Shown here: positions 44,913 to 54,195 of the stretch, piece after piece
How positions within the stretch are numbered: the stretch's first letter is position 1
Layout: each line of letters starts with the position of its first letter
Assembly (NCBI GenBank): GCA_016196065.1
Contig: JACPYL010000025.1
Coordinates: 434,001-498,000 of the forward strand
Direction of reading: 5' to 3'
Origin: Acidobacteriota bacterium
GTDB taxonomy: Bacteria; Acidobacteriota; Terriglobia; Terriglobales; Acidobacteriaceae
DNA length: 64,000 nt
The notes under the pieces: generated by a model
What the model was told of the DNA's origin: nothing
What the model saw: the letters and a program-made list of their open reading frames with translations, nothing else
Database searches by the model: none
Position numbers and translations under genes: made by a program

Positions 44913-46421
44913 TCAGGATGCTTTTTTCACTGACACGTTCTTCTGTGCTTTGCTGCGAATGAACGCGTAGTTGAGTTGCGGGAGGGAGTGGAACTCTGCT
45001 GCTTTCCGGCAGTAATCCTGCGCCTGCCGGTTGTTTCCTTTGGCCTGGTAGGCCTGGCTCAGGCGAAACAGGTTGCGAGGATCCTGCTCGTTGGCCTGCT
45101 CCAATTCTGTGATCGCTGTGTCATAGTCCCTCTCCGCAAAAGCGATCCTTCCTGCAAGTTCGTGCGCGAGTTTGAGTTGTCCCGGATTTTTCGAGGAGTC
45201 CGCTCCTGAGCGATACTCCAGCGCATGGCTCCTCGCCGCGACGTAGTCTTTCTTGCCGATCGCCAGGACCGTCAGATTGAAGTGGTGCTGAAGTTTGGCA
45301 TTGTCTTTGATCGCTTGCGAAAGAGAGGACTCCGCCATCAACTGGGCCGATCGATCGAACGCCTGCTGCGCTAAGTCATAGCGCTGCATCTCGGCGAGGA
45401 TGTTTCCTTTGGCCTGCAAATCGGCGGCCATGGCTGCAAGATCATTCTTTTTTTCTGCAACCGCATATTCCTTGTCCATATGTTGGACCGCTTGAGCCAG
45501 CTGTCCATTGTCCACGGCCACCACCGTCATGCCGAAGTATGCGGTGCGGAGCTCGCCATCATTGCGCGCCATTGCAGCCATCTTCTCGAGTTCGGCAGCC
45601 GCCGCCGCATGTCTCCCCTGATACATCAGGTCGGCCGAAATTCCAAAGTACGAAGGCACGAAGTGACTGTCCATACTGAGGGCCTTGCGATATTGCGCAA
45701 TCGATTCATCGAAGCGGCCCGTCTTGAGCAGCAATTCGGCGTAGGAGTCGTACGGGTTCGGATCGTTGGGAATCAACTCAATGTATTTCTTGAAAGCTCG
45801 CTCCGCCTCCGGGTAGTTCCCTTCCTGACGATTGGAATACCCCAGCAGGTTGTAAGCCAGCGAATAACCCGGTGCCACTTCGGTAGCTTTCTTGTAGTGC
45901 GCAATGGCCTGCTCGTACTCTTGCTGCCCAAAGTGGTAGCTGCCAAGGCTGAAAAGGGCGCGTTCATCGTTGGGATGAATGGCAATCAGGCGATCGAGAT
46001 ATTCCTTCTGCTTGGCGACGTCACCGTTGGCTCCGGCCTCACTGGCCAGAATGAGCAAACGTTCCCCTTCCGACGTCTTGCCGACCAGCGCCATGGCTTT
46101 GTTGAGATGCTCGAAGAATTCCTTGGCGGTAGCGGCACTATTGGCACGCGCCAATTCTGCGGAGGCGAACTCCGGGTCGAGTGCGATGGCTTTGTCGAGG
46201 TGCGCCACCGACTCCTGCATCTGCAATTTTTCAGCGAGATCGCGGCCCACAAGAAATTCTTTTCGCGCTTCGTCGGACGTGGTAGTGATCGGTATCTTGC
46301 CATCGTCGGAGGCCGCGGCCGATTGTGGGGCGCGGTCCGACTTGCTACAAGCCATCCCAATGAGGCTCCCAACAACGAGCACAGCTGCAAAACCAGTCCT
46401 TATTAGTTTTTCTGAAAACAT
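44913..46421 (-). CDS. Exported TPR protein, possible lipoprotein
   Basis: A 502-residue protein made almost entirely of tetratricopeptide repeats (for example AHYKKATEVAPGYSLAYNLL and YPEAERAFKKYIELIPNDPN), about eleven units. The N-terminus has a hydrophobic signal ending GSLIGMACSKSD; the cysteine would suit a lipoprotein, but -3 is glycine, so the lipobox is imperfect. GGAGAG precedes the ATG at 46421. TPR arrays serve protein-protein binding; partners are unknown. It lies downstream of the RHS gene on the same strand, with a terminator between. Confidence 0.8.
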   Translation of the reverse strand: MFSEKLIRTGFAAVLVVGSLIGMACSKSDRAPQSAAASDDGKIPITTTSDEARKEFLVGRDLAEKLQMQESVAHLDKAIALDPEFASAELARANSAATAKEFFEHLNKAMALVGKTSEGERLLILASEAGANGDVAKQKEYLDRLIAIHPNDERALFSLGSYHFGQQEYEQAIAHYKKATEVAPGYSLAYNLLGYSNRQEGNYPEAERAFKKYIELIPNDPNPYDSYAELLLKTGRFDESIAQYRKALSMDSHFVPSYFGISADLMYQGRHAAAAAELEKMAAMARNDGELRTAYFGMTVVAVDNGQLAQAVQHMDKEYAVAEKKNDLAAMAADLQAKGNILAEMQRYDLAQQAFDRSAQLMAESSLSQAIKDNAKLQHHFNLTVLAIGKKDYVAARSHALEYRSGADSSKNPGQLKLAHELAGRIAFAERDYDTAITELEQANEQDPRNLFRLSQAYQAKGNNRQAQDYCRKAAEFHSLPQLNYAFIRSKAQKNVSVKKAS

Positions 46422-46668
46422 AGGCTCTCCCGCGAATGCGCGATTGCGCCAGCCTCTCGAGTGGGCCCAGTTTGTAAGCTTTTCGAGCCGAAGGGCTTGG
46501 GTCACATAGTTCTAGACGTTAGCGGCAGACTTTGGATAGCACCAGCGGGCACTCACAACAGGCAAATACAGGGCTCATACGTTTTGTGGATAGGCGAGGT
46601 GGGCCAATACAAGCATGGCACAACAACACTCTGAATGAGGCAACGGTAGCGAGTGCGCACGAACGGGT

Positions 46669-46699
46669 AAAAAGGAGCCGGGCACATGGGTCCGGCTCC
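46669..46699 (-). terminator. Rho-independent terminator after the RHS gene
   Basis: On the minus strand GGAGCCGG and CCGGCTCC (8 bp, perfect) flank a 10-nt loop and are followed by five T residues. It lies 7 bp past the RHS stop codon. The remaining sequence to the TPR gene (46422-46668) shows no gene. Confidence 0.82.
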
Positions 46700-46705
46700 C
46701 GGTCG

Positions 46706-49700
46706 TTAGTCGGGATTCAGATTTTTGACACAAGTCTTCCCTGTCCCCTGAAAGCTGGTGCTGGCAGGGGCAACAGAGTCCGCGCTGCGCTCCTTCGCTT
46801 GTTCCAGGCCGAACTTGTATTCCCTGAGCGATGGATTGGCCGCCTCTTCGGCCATTGCCTTCTGGGCCGCGGCAGCGTCGATCGCGATCTTGGCCAACTT
46901 GTTGGCCTTCTTCACGATCTTCCAAACTTCCTCGATATTCTTCAGGTCTTCCTGGTACTTCGAGATTTTCTTGTCTTTGCAAGTAGAGCATTCGTCGGCC
47001 AGTCCGGAAGGGTCAAACAGGTTCACTGGGTCATTCAGGACGTAGCCGTAGAGGTTCGTGTCCCCTCCGGCAAACAGGATCGGATCTTTTGCCGTCCAGC
47101 GGCCCAGGACCGGGTCATAGTCGCGGGCGCCGAAGCGCACCAGCTTTGTGTCGGGATCGTAGAGGCCACCGGCAAATCCGAATGGCTGGAACCCTGGATT
47201 GGTGTCGTTGAGCACGTTGCCAAACTCGTCGTAGTCCATGCGCTGGACGATGGCTCCGGTGGAAGAGTTCACCACCAGGCGCGTACTTCCCAGATGGTCG
47301 GAGAAAATGCGATAGCTCACGCCGCCCCGGATCATGACATCCGGCGAGGCTTCTCTCGTGCCGTACAGGAACTGGCTGACGATCTGATTGCCGCCGTCCA
47401 GTTGCGCGACCAGTTGGTTATGGTCATAGAGGAATCCATTTTGCAGGGCCCCGTTCACGCGTTTGCCAACGCGGCGATTCCGGGCGTCGACGACATAGGT
47501 GATGTTGACACCCGTCGGCAGATGCACCGCCGTGAGGTTACCCAGCACGTCATACGTGTACGTCGTGGTCTGAGAGGCGGCGGTGCGGCTTACGCGTTCG
47601 CCATTCGCGGAGTAGGTGAACGATACGTTCCCGTAGGTGAGAGCACGGTCCTGAGCATCGTAGGTGCCCGTGGCAGTGCCCGAAGTGGTGGTCGCAACGA
47701 GCCGGTTCGAGTTGGTGTCATAGCTATAGCTGGACGAGTTCACGCCATTGGTGGTGACACCGACCAGCCGCCCTGCCTGGTCGTAGCTATAGCCGTAGAC
47801 GTTCTGAACTCCTCCAATGGTCTCGGTCTTCTGTGCGATCCTGCCTCCGGCGTCGCGCACGAACTGGTCGCTGAAAAGAACCGCCGCACCATATTTAGCC
47901 GAGTAGGCCGTCGGCTCACCGAAGGTGTTGGAAGTGACAGTGTCCTTCGCCTTTCCGAGAGTCGCGCCCTTGATCAGGCCATTCTTCGGATTGCGGCTAA
48001 CCACGAGGGCCCCGGCCTTCTTCAAAAGGCCGTCGTCGTCATACGTGAAATTAATCGTATTGGCGCCATTGATATTTTCAGAGGTGACCCAGAAATTGTT
48101 GTTGTAGGCGCGCCCCACGCTGCCGGCGACCGTGCCGGCCCACGTGGTTGATGTTGCGAGCGGGCCATCGTGGCTATAGGCGATGGCTTCGCCTCCGCCA
48201 ATGGAGGTGCTGTTCAAATTGCCGGTTAGTGAGTCGTAGACATAACTGATCACGCCAGTAGGTGTCGTGGTCGATGCCAAGCGGCCAGCGCTGTCATAGG
48301 AGAAGTTGATGGCCTGGCCGTCCGGACGAGTCACCGAGGTGAGGTCGCGGTCGAGATTGTAGCCATATGTGGTCGGCCCTCCGCCCGTGACAGCGGGTGG
48401 CAAATAGGTTGAAACGAGATTCACGCTGGTGAATGAGAAATCATGTGGAGACTTGCCCGGCGGCGTGACGGCGACAAGATTTCCGTTAGCGTCATAGTTA
48501 TAGTTGATAACGCGGCCATCAGGTAGAGTCGTGCTCGTCAAACGTCCGGCCAAATCGCGAGTGAAAGTGGTGGTCAGGTTCAACGGATCGGTGCTGCTGG
48601 AGAGCAAGCCATCGGATCCGTAGGCCAGTTTGGTTATCCGTGGTCCGAAATTGACTTTGGATAGGCGGCCTTTCGTGTCATACGTGAACTTCATTGCCGC
48701 CATGCCGCTCACTTGCAGTTTGCTAAGCCGCTCAAGAGAATCCAAAACACGCGTCGTAGTCCTTCCAGCCGCGGTGGTATCCAGATAGGTCTTGGTAGGA
48801 GTCGTGAAGGCAGACGTGTAGGTGCGGCCGTTCACAATCGCCGTATCGGTTTGGCTTGTGAGACTGAACGGATTGCCTGGCACGGCAAGCGCCACGTTCC
48901 GGGCATAGCTGCTGCTGGCGGTAAGACTCCCGAGCGCGAGAGTACCGGTGCTCGCAATGGGTGCCTGCAATCCCCAGCGGGGATCCGGCGTCATCGTGCT
49001 GGTTGAACTAGTGCCGTCCGGCAGCACTGAACTCTCTGACAGCTGGCCACCGGCAGGCGTATCGCTGACTGTAGCCTGCAAACCGCTGGGCCAGATGTTG
49101 GTGAAGTGTTCCCCTGGCGTTCCCGTCGCTACGCCATACGTTGTCGTGCGTCCCGACGCTGTGGTCTTCGTGACGTTGTAACCTGTGCCGGTATTGGTGC
49201 GAGTCAGGCTGACGAATCCGCCGGCGGGATCTGAATCATTCGTGAGAAGGCCGGAGCCGTCGTAGGTGTAGTTGTAGACATTTCCGTTCGCGTCGGTGCG
49301 CGAGGTCATCAGACCGCCGCTGTTATTTGTAAACCTGGCCGTATGGCCGGCGGGATCGGCGACCTGAGTCAAGAATCCGTTGCCATCCACGGTCAGTGTT
49401 GTGGTTTGACCGAAGGGCGAAACGATTGCCGTAGGTCGTCCCGACCCGTTGCGTTGGATGGCGGTTACGTTGTTGCTGCCGTCTTTTATCGCGATCACAT
49501 TTCCAAAACCGTCATAAGTGAATTGGTACTTCACAGCGCCGGTCAATGGCTTCACAGTTTGGACGTGACGTCCGGTCGCAAGATCAAACAGGTAAATTTC
49601 GCTGCCATCCTCTGACGTCACCAACGTGTTTCCGTTGTACGTCATCGATCCCGCCAATTGCCAGGTGCTGCGTCGGCGCCCATCTCCTAGAAACAACGCA

Positions 49701-50566
49701 TTGGTTGCCGGATCGTACGCATGATGAACATTCACCGTCCATCCGCCGGTGGCGAGAGCATCGGACTTGGCGACGGAATTGGCATCGGCGCGTCCGGGTA
49801 ACCGGTCGCTTTGATAGTGAAGAGAGAAATCGGTGCCGACGATGGGCACGTCCTCGCCGAGAGTCTGATTCTGGCATCCGATTACCGAACCCCCAGACTG
49901 GCCGCACTCGTTGTCGACCTTATCGTCTTTGTCCAGAGTTGGCGTAAGGGTGAATGTGAAGGTCATGCCCACAATCTGGCTCCGCCACGGATCCGCCGCC
50001 TGAAACGAAACACTCTGCTGTAAGGACTGGGCCTTGCCGGGCAAAGGAAATGTAAAGGGCCAGGGGTCGCCTACATCCATTAAAGCCATGGTCCCGGTGT
50101 TTGTGAACTTACTGCCGCCACAGGCTGAGTAGTCCTGGACTTCGACGAAGTCAACGTTGGGATTGGGAATAAAACTATATGTGCCCGCTGCTGGATCGAT
50201 GACCAAGAACGACTGGCTCAGACCCGAGGTTCCGGTGAGTGTTTCAGTCCCGCATGGGTTGACGGCCAGTTTGTCATTGGCCGATACCGCGTAGTGCGGG
50301 TCGGGGATGCTCAGCAGGATGTTTTGTCCCGCACAGGAAATCAGGCCCGCGGGAGCGAAGTCAGCACTGAAGGAATTGTTGATCGTGTACACGCCCTCGG
50401 GTTGGCTCACGGTTCCCGCTTGGGTAATCGAATAGTGGCCGGTCCACGATTTGACCTTGTCCCAGTCGCAATTCTGGGCGACCGCCGGTGAGGCGGCAAC
50501 GAAGAGGAACAACAAGAAGGTGACAACCACCGTGCGCCGAATCATGGTAATCGAAGCTCTAGACAT
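46706..50566 (-). CDS. RHS/YD-repeat secreted protein
   Basis: A 1286-residue protein with a signal peptide (IRRTVVVTFLLFLFVAASPA) and an N-terminal beta domain of about 280 residues. Many YD repeats follow (YTYDGSGLL, FTYDGFGNV, INYNYDANGNLVAVT, YVYDSLTGNL, YSYDTNSNRL). The RHS core signature closes the shell: RMDYDEFGNV, LVRFGARDYDPVLGRWTAKDPI and YGYVLNDPVNLFDPSGL. The 97-residue tail after PSGL has two cysteines in CSTCKDK, a long Lys/Ala-rich helix and no toxin motif that I know. RHS proteins build hollow shells that enclose a C-terminal domain. AAGGAG precedes the ATG. Confidence 0.92.
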   Translation of the reverse strand: MSRASITMIRRTVVVTFLLFLFVAASPAVAQNCDWDKVKSWTGHYSITQAGTVSQPEGVYTINNSFSADFAPAGLISCAGQNILLSIPDPHYAVSANDKLAVNPCGTETLTGTSGLSQSFLVIDPAAGTYSFIPNPNVDFVEVQDYSACGGSKFTNTGTMALMDVGDPWPFTFPLPGKAQSLQQSVSFQAADPWRSQIVGMTFTFTLTPTLDKDDKVDNECGQSGGSVIGCQNQTLGEDVPIVGTDFSLHYQSDRLPGRADANSVAKSDALATGGWTVNVHHAYDPATNALFLGDGRRRSTWQLAGSMTYNGNTLVTSEDGSEIYLFDLATGRHVQTVKPLTGAVKYQFTYDGFGNVIAIKDGSNNVTAIQRNGSGRPTAIVSPFGQTTTLTVDGNGFLTQVADPAGHTARFTNNSGGLMTSRTDANGNVYNYTYDGSGLLTNDSDPAGGFVSLTRTNTGTGYNVTKTTASGRTTTYGVATGTPGEHFTNIWPSGLQATVSDTPAGGQLSESSVLPDGTSSTSTMTPDPRWGLQAPIASTGTLALGSLTASSSYARNVALAVPGNPFSLTSQTDTAIVNGRTYTSAFTTPTKTYLDTTAAGRTTTRVLDSLERLSKLQVSGMAAMKFTYDTKGRLSKVNFGPRITKLAYGSDGLLSSSTDPLNLTTTFTRDLAGRLTSTTLPDGRVINYNYDANGNLVAVTPPGKSPHDFSFTSVNLVSTYLPPAVTGGGPTTYGYNLDRDLTSVTRPDGQAINFSYDSAGRLASTTTPTGVISYVYDSLTGNLNSTSIGGGEAIAYSHDGPLATSTTWAGTVAGSVGRAYNNNFWVTSENINGANTINFTYDDDGLLKKAGALVVSRNPKNGLIKGATLGKAKDTVTSNTFGEPTAYSAKYGAAVLFSDQFVRDAGGRIAQKTETIGGVQNVYGYSYDQAGRLVGVTTNGVNSSSYSYDTNSNRLVATTTSGTATGTYDAQDRALTYGNVSFTYSANGERVSRTAASQTTTYTYDVLGNLTAVHLPTGVNITYVVDARNRRVGKRVNGALQNGFLYDHNQLVAQLDGGNQIVSQFLYGTREASPDVMIRGGVSYRIFSDHLGSTRLVVNSSTGAIVQRMDYDEFGNVLNDTNPGFQPFGFAGGLYDPDTKLVRFGARDYDPVLGRWTAKDPILFAGGDTNLYGYVLNDPVNLFDPSGLADECSTCKDKKISKYQEDLKNIEEVWKIVKKANKLAKIAIDAAAAQKAMAEEAANPSLREYKFGLEQAKERSADSVAPASTSFQGTGKTCVKNLNPD

Positions 50567-50604
50567 AGGAAGACTCCTTGGGTGATCGTCACCGCAACTT
50601 CTAA

Positions 50605-51156
50605 CTACTGCGTGTTTACGAGGTGCCCTGAAACTGCCAGCCCTGAAAACGTGCTCCCAGTTGAATCACTGCGTACGACGGCTAAGCTGACGGTCGTATC
50701 GGGATCAGCGTAGATCCGCACCTGCTGGCTGACAGCAAAGTTGTCGCACGGTCCGCCGCCAAAGCTGTTGAATGTCCCTTGTGCGATCGCCGGCAAGACA
50801 TAAATAACGGGCGTGGTTCCGACTTGAACGTCCACGTCGAAGATCGCTTTTTGACCGACGGGAAGACAGACGTTGCCGGCGATGTAGTCGATAATCAGGC
50901 GTTTTCCGCTAGGCACAGTGAAATCTGCGGAACCGCGAACTGAGCCATCTGGCAGAAGGGCGTCCACCAGAGTGGCAAAAGGCTGGTTCTGCGCATCCGA
51001 CGTCGGGACCGGCTGCGTTTGTGAATTGGTTACTTTGACGTTGATCGGTCCGACGGCAGGGGCAGCTGCCGCCGGATGACTCGACAGCATTCCAATTGTG
51101 ACCGTGAGAATTCCTAAGCCGAGGCACAGATACATGAGTCTGCTGAACGTTGCCAT
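50605..51156 (-). CDS. Secreted protein of unknown function
   Basis: A 183-residue exported protein. A signal peptide (MYLCLGLGILTVTIGML, cleavage near AAAAPA) is followed by a beta-rich domain with INVKVTNSQTQPVP, DFTVPSGKRLIIDYIAGNVCLP, FDVDVQVGT and VRIYADPDTTVSLAVVRSD. The two cysteines may pair. The ATG at 51156 has AAGGAGAACTCT upstream, nearly the same leader as the next two genes upstream. No family is recognised. It sits 38 bp before the RHS gene and may be cotranscribed with it. Confidence 0.68.
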   Translation of the reverse strand: MATFSRLMYLCLGLGILTVTIGMLSSHPAAAAPAVGPINVKVTNSQTQPVPTSDAQNQPFATLVDALLPDGSVRGSADFTVPSGKRLIIDYIAGNVCLPVGQKAIFDVDVQVGTTPVIYVLPAIAQGTFNSFGGGPCDNFAVSQQVRIYADPDTTVSLAVVRSDSTGSTFSGLAVSGHLVNTQ

Positions 51157-51250
51157 AGAGTTCTCCTTAGATCGGAATTGATGATCGTTTCGAGATTGTT
51201 CTCCGCGTTCTGGAGTCACGTGCCGCTGTTGTGATGACGTTTCAATCCGG

Positions 51251-52387
51251 CTAACACAACGGCGAGTTATTCGGTGTTAGCAGGACGGCGTGCAGTTGAC
51301 CGTTCCTGGTGGAAATTGCGGCCCCAACGATCCAGTGTTGGCTGTTGATGCCGTATGCAGTTGTAAGGGTCCAACCTCTTCCGGACGCATCCAGCAGCGT
51401 GTTGAGGTCGGTAAGAACGCAATTCGGATCGGGAACGCTAAGGAAAGGGAAACGAGGCGGGAGATCATGACTATTCCCGACAACCCAGTTGTCGTTTGAA
51501 ACTGCATTCGCACTAATATCTTGATACCCGCAATTCGGAAGTAGGATCGGCTGGGTCGCGGGCGAACGTGAGCTCCACATCTCTGCACATATCCCGTCTT
51601 GCGTGCCGTTGGCAAAGTTGCCGCCGCCGACAATCGACCCGTTGGCGTTGATGGCGTCAGCAAAGCCGTAGGGTGATGGGAGCCAGTATGGGTCTACCGG
51701 CAGCGCCAAATAGGTTAAGACGCCAGCTTTCCATAGCCAGGGAGTCGAACGGCTATTGAAGTTGAAAACGCGGCCGACGATCTCACCACGCCCGTTGATT
51801 CCGCGAGCATAGTTCCCGAAGGTTCCTCCTTGCTTGGACACGATCGTTGTTAACACACCGCTAGAGTCCCAATAAACGGCTTCCTCTAGTCCCGAATACC
51901 AGAAGGGACACCAGTCGCAGTAGTTCCCGTAAAAGGAGTTGCCGATCCCACCGACAACGGTCCCGCCGCGAATACCCAGTGCCATGCTCGCGTTGTATCC
52001 TGGTCGTGGATCCAGAACGGTCAGCGGGCCCCCATTGTCGTAGCGAAATGCGCGGTAAACTGAGGCACTTCTAGGCGTATACATGCGTCCCGCAACATTG
52101 CCCTTAATATCGACCGCAAGCGCTTCGCATTTTGGTGGGGTGGTCCCGCCATCGAACTTGAGGACCGCGCCGTTTTGCAGAATAAAGCACCTTTTCCCTC
52201 CCGCCACGGTGTAGGAGCCAACCACCATCCCGCTATCGTTGATAGCGAAGGCTTCACTCGAAGTGCCGCCAAAGACACCGAGATCCGTCAGCGTGAATCG
52301 CAGACCACCGTTTTGCCCCAGCGCGGTTGCGCACATCAGAATCGCGCCCGCCAGAAAACCAACCAACTTGTCGCTGTAGTTCTTCAT
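51251..52387 (-). CDS. Secreted HAF-repeat protein
   Basis: A 378-residue exported protein with a signal peptide ending near ATALGQ. The mature part consists of HAF-type repeats with the pattern G-x-AFAINDSGMVVGSY, ALAVDIKGNVAGRM, RGINGRGEIVGRVF, DAINANGSIVGGGN, NAVSNDNWVVGNS and YGINSQHWIVGAA. These form beta-propeller-like blades in extracellular proteins of unknown function. Leader CAGGAGAACTCTC precedes the ATG. It lies between the collagen/propeller gene and the unknown 183-residue gene on one strand. Confidence 0.82.
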   Translation of the reverse strand: MKNYSDKLVGFLAGAILMCATALGQNGGLRFTLTDLGVFGGTSSEAFAINDSGMVVGSYTVAGGKRCFILQNGAVLKFDGGTTPPKCEALAVDIKGNVAGRMYTPRSASVYRAFRYDNGGPLTVLDPRPGYNASMALGIRGGTVVGGIGNSFYGNYCDWCPFWYSGLEEAVYWDSSGVLTTIVSKQGGTFGNYARGINGRGEIVGRVFNFNSRSTPWLWKAGVLTYLALPVDPYWLPSPYGFADAINANGSIVGGGNFANGTQDGICAEMWSSRSPATQPILLPNCGYQDISANAVSNDNWVVGNSHDLPPRFPFLSVPDPNCVLTDLNTLLDASGRGWTLTTAYGINSQHWIVGAAISTRNGQLHAVLLTPNNSPLC

Positions 52388-52455
52388 GAGAGTTCTCCTG
52401 TGTCGTAAAGAAATCGATTAGGCTAGTCGGCCTCAGCGCGACCCGTCCGTGGAAT

Positions 52456-52488
52456 CCCACCCTTGCGCAAAGAACGCGCAAGGATGGG
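52456..52488. repeat. Hairpin repeat with CCTTGCGC core
   Basis: Arms CCCACCCTTGCGC (52456-52468) and GCGCAAGGATGGG (52476-52488) pair with one mismatch around a short A-rich loop, followed by GCACCCGG. No T-run follows on either strand. The element looks like a dispersed intergenic repeat; I recall similar CCTTGCGCAA palindromes in acidobacterial genomes, unverified. Confidence 0.65.
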
Positions 52489-52503
52489 GCACCCGGCACC
52501 GGG

Positions 52504-53295
52504 CTAGAACTTACTAACTGTGTTGCTGGAAGAATTTACGACCCAGATGTTGGCACCGTCGAACGCTACATCCCTGCCGCCGAAAGCAGTAGCGAAGTTC
52601 CCGAGATTGGCGCCATCACTGGGGCGGAACTTACTAACCGTGTTGCCATTCACGACCCAGATGCTGGAACCATCGAATGCCACGCTCACGCCTGCCCCAC
52701 CAGTGGCGAAGGTCCCCAGAATAGCGCCGTCACTCGCTCGCAGCTTGCTGACGTTGTTACTGATACGATTTGCGACCCAGATGTTGGCTCCATCAAATGC
52801 CAAGCCCGAGGGCCCTTCCCCGCCATTGAACATCCCGAGATTGGCGCCGTCACTTGCTCGCAGTTTGGAAATGGTATTGTCGGACTGATGCGTTATCCAA
52901 ACGTTTGCCCCGTCGAAGGCCACATACGTAGGATTTGCCCCTCCAGTCGGGAATGTTCCGAGGATGGCACCGTCGCTAACTCGCAGTTTAGTAATGGTGC
53001 TGCTTTGAAAATTCGTCACCCAAATGTTAGCGCCGTCGAAAGCCAGGTACTGAGTAACGTCATCATTGCCGGTAGGAAAGGTTCCGAGATTGGCGCCGTC
53101 GCTAGCTTGTAACTTGCTGACGGTGTGGTCAGCAGTGTTTGCGACCCAGATGTTGGCGCCGTCGAAGGCAACACCCTTGGGAGAGTGGCCAGTTGCGAAG
53201 GTTCCGAGAGCGGCGCCATCGCTGGCGCGCAGTTTGCTGAGGGTGTTACTGGAGAAATTCGAAACCCAGATGTTGGCACCGTCGAAGGCAAGGCC
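52504..53295. repeat. Tandem coding repeats of about 120 bp (seven propeller blades)
   Basis: Seven DNA units of 114-126 bp encode the propeller blades; the most conserved stretch encodes FDGANIWV. DNA-level similarity is high enough that unit gain or loss by recombination is plausible. Confidence 0.8.
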
Positions 53296-54195
53296 AACAG
53301 GAAGGTCTCCGGTGGCGAAATCCTGCCGATACCACTGCAGGAGCGCTGCTTTCTGCTCCTTGAGACCTCCGGTCGAACCCGGGGCACCGGTATCACCCTT
53401 GTCACCTTTGTCTCCCTTCGGCCCAACTGCGCCGTCAATCCCGGGAGGCCCTTGCAGACCAGAGGTGCCTTGCGCGCCGGTGGCGCCAGTCGCTCCCTGC
53501 TGCCCGGCTGGTCCCTGAGATCCCGTGTCGCCCATCTGCCCTTGCGGACCTGCAGGCCCGGTTGGACCCTGAATTCCTGGGTCACCCTTGTCACCTTTCG
53601 GCCCAGGAGGTCCTTGTTGTCCTCCGCCGCTACTTAGCACGATCTCCAGCTCCGGCCCGTTGGCGGTCAGCAGGCTCTCCTTCGCGTCGAAGTAGAAGTT
53701 GCCGTTCGAACCGCTGGTGAGCATGAGCGCCACGCCCTTGTTCGAATCCGGGCTGGCCACCCATGTCTGAACTAGCGAAGTGATGTCAACCAGCAGAAAC
53801 TGATTGCAACTGGCAGCGGTCACGGGGATTCCGGTTCCACCCGTGAGCGATGCACCCAGGGGAAGCGGCTGGTTGTTGTAAGTGAGCCCGCTCTCGCTCC
53901 AATTCCTGTTGACCTGGTAGAGGTCGAACTTACCTGCCTTGACGACCAGGTCCACGTACAAGCGCAAAGTAGCCTTACTCACGGTGGCGCCGGCGGGAAT
54001 GGTGCCGAGATTGAACTGCACGTAGCTGGTGGAACCGGGGCTCACGGCCAGGCTATTCACGGAGCCGAAATTGGTTGCGGGATACGTGCTGCTGACGAAG
54101 GCGTCCGCGCTCGGCGGCGCTTGCGCAAGAAGGGGAATCGTCGACGCGGCAAGAAATACAACAGCAAAAGCGAAAACCAGATGTCGCAGCTTCAT
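52504..54195 (-). CDS. Secreted DNRLRE-collagen-beta-propeller protein
   Basis: A 563-residue exported protein with three parts. After the signal peptide (1-25), residues 30-190 are a DNRLRE-type carbohydrate-binding-like beta domain (ADAFVSSTYPATNFGS, SKATLRLYVDLV, TSLVQTWV). Residues 195-276 are an unbroken Gly-X-Y collagen-like run of 27 triplets. Residues 285-563 hold seven copies of a roughly 40-residue blade (AFDGANIWVAN-x-TVSKLRASDGA-LGTFATG), starting at about 303, 343, 385, 426, 466, 506 and 544. The last blade lacks its final strand, and an equivalent strand (RQDFATGDLPVG) precedes the first. CAGGAGAAATTCTC precedes the ATG. Confidence 0.88.
   Translation of the reverse strand: MKLRHLVFAFAVVFLAASTIPLLAQAPPSADAFVSSTYPATNFGSVNSLAVSPGSTSYVQFNLGTIPAGATVSKATLRLYVDLVVKAGKFDLYQVNRNWSESGLTYNNQPLPLGASLTGGTGIPVTAASCNQFLLVDITSLVQTWVASPDSNKGVALMLTSGSNGNFYFDAKESLLTANGPELEIVLSSGGGQQGPPGPKGDKGDPGIQGPTGPAGPQGQMGDTGSQGPAGQQGATGATGAQGTSGLQGPPGIDGAVGPKGDKGDKGDTGAPGSTGGLKEQKAALLQWYRQDFATGDLPVGLAFDGANIWVSNFSSNTLSKLRASDGAALGTFATGHSPKGVAFDGANIWVANTADHTVSKLQASDGANLGTFPTGNDDVTQYLAFDGANIWVTNFQSSTITKLRVSDGAILGTFPTGGANPTYVAFDGANVWITHQSDNTISKLRASDGANLGMFNGGEGPSGLAFDGANIWVANRISNNVSKLRASDGAILGTFATGGAGVSVAFDGSSIWVVNGNTVSKFRPSDGANLGNFATAFGGRDVAFDGANIWVVNSSSNTVSKF
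53368..53613. repeat. Collagen-type Gly-X-Y coding repeat
   Basis: This stretch encodes 27 uninterrupted Gly-X-Y triplets with GPPG, GPKGDKGD and GPAG motifs. The 9-bp periodicity, rich in GGx CCx codons, is visible at the DNA level. Confidence 0.85.

Noticed and set aside
46532-48151. A long open frame (539 codons) on the plus strand opposite the RHS gene
   Set aside because: It is antisense to YD repeats with clear protein motifs; its translation is low-complexity in style and has no domain. It is a shadow produced by GC-rich codon usage.
52504-53295. Regular 120-bp repeats considered as a CRISPR array or satellite DNA
   Set aside because: They are in frame and encode conserved propeller blades; spacing and length do not fit CRISPR repeats.
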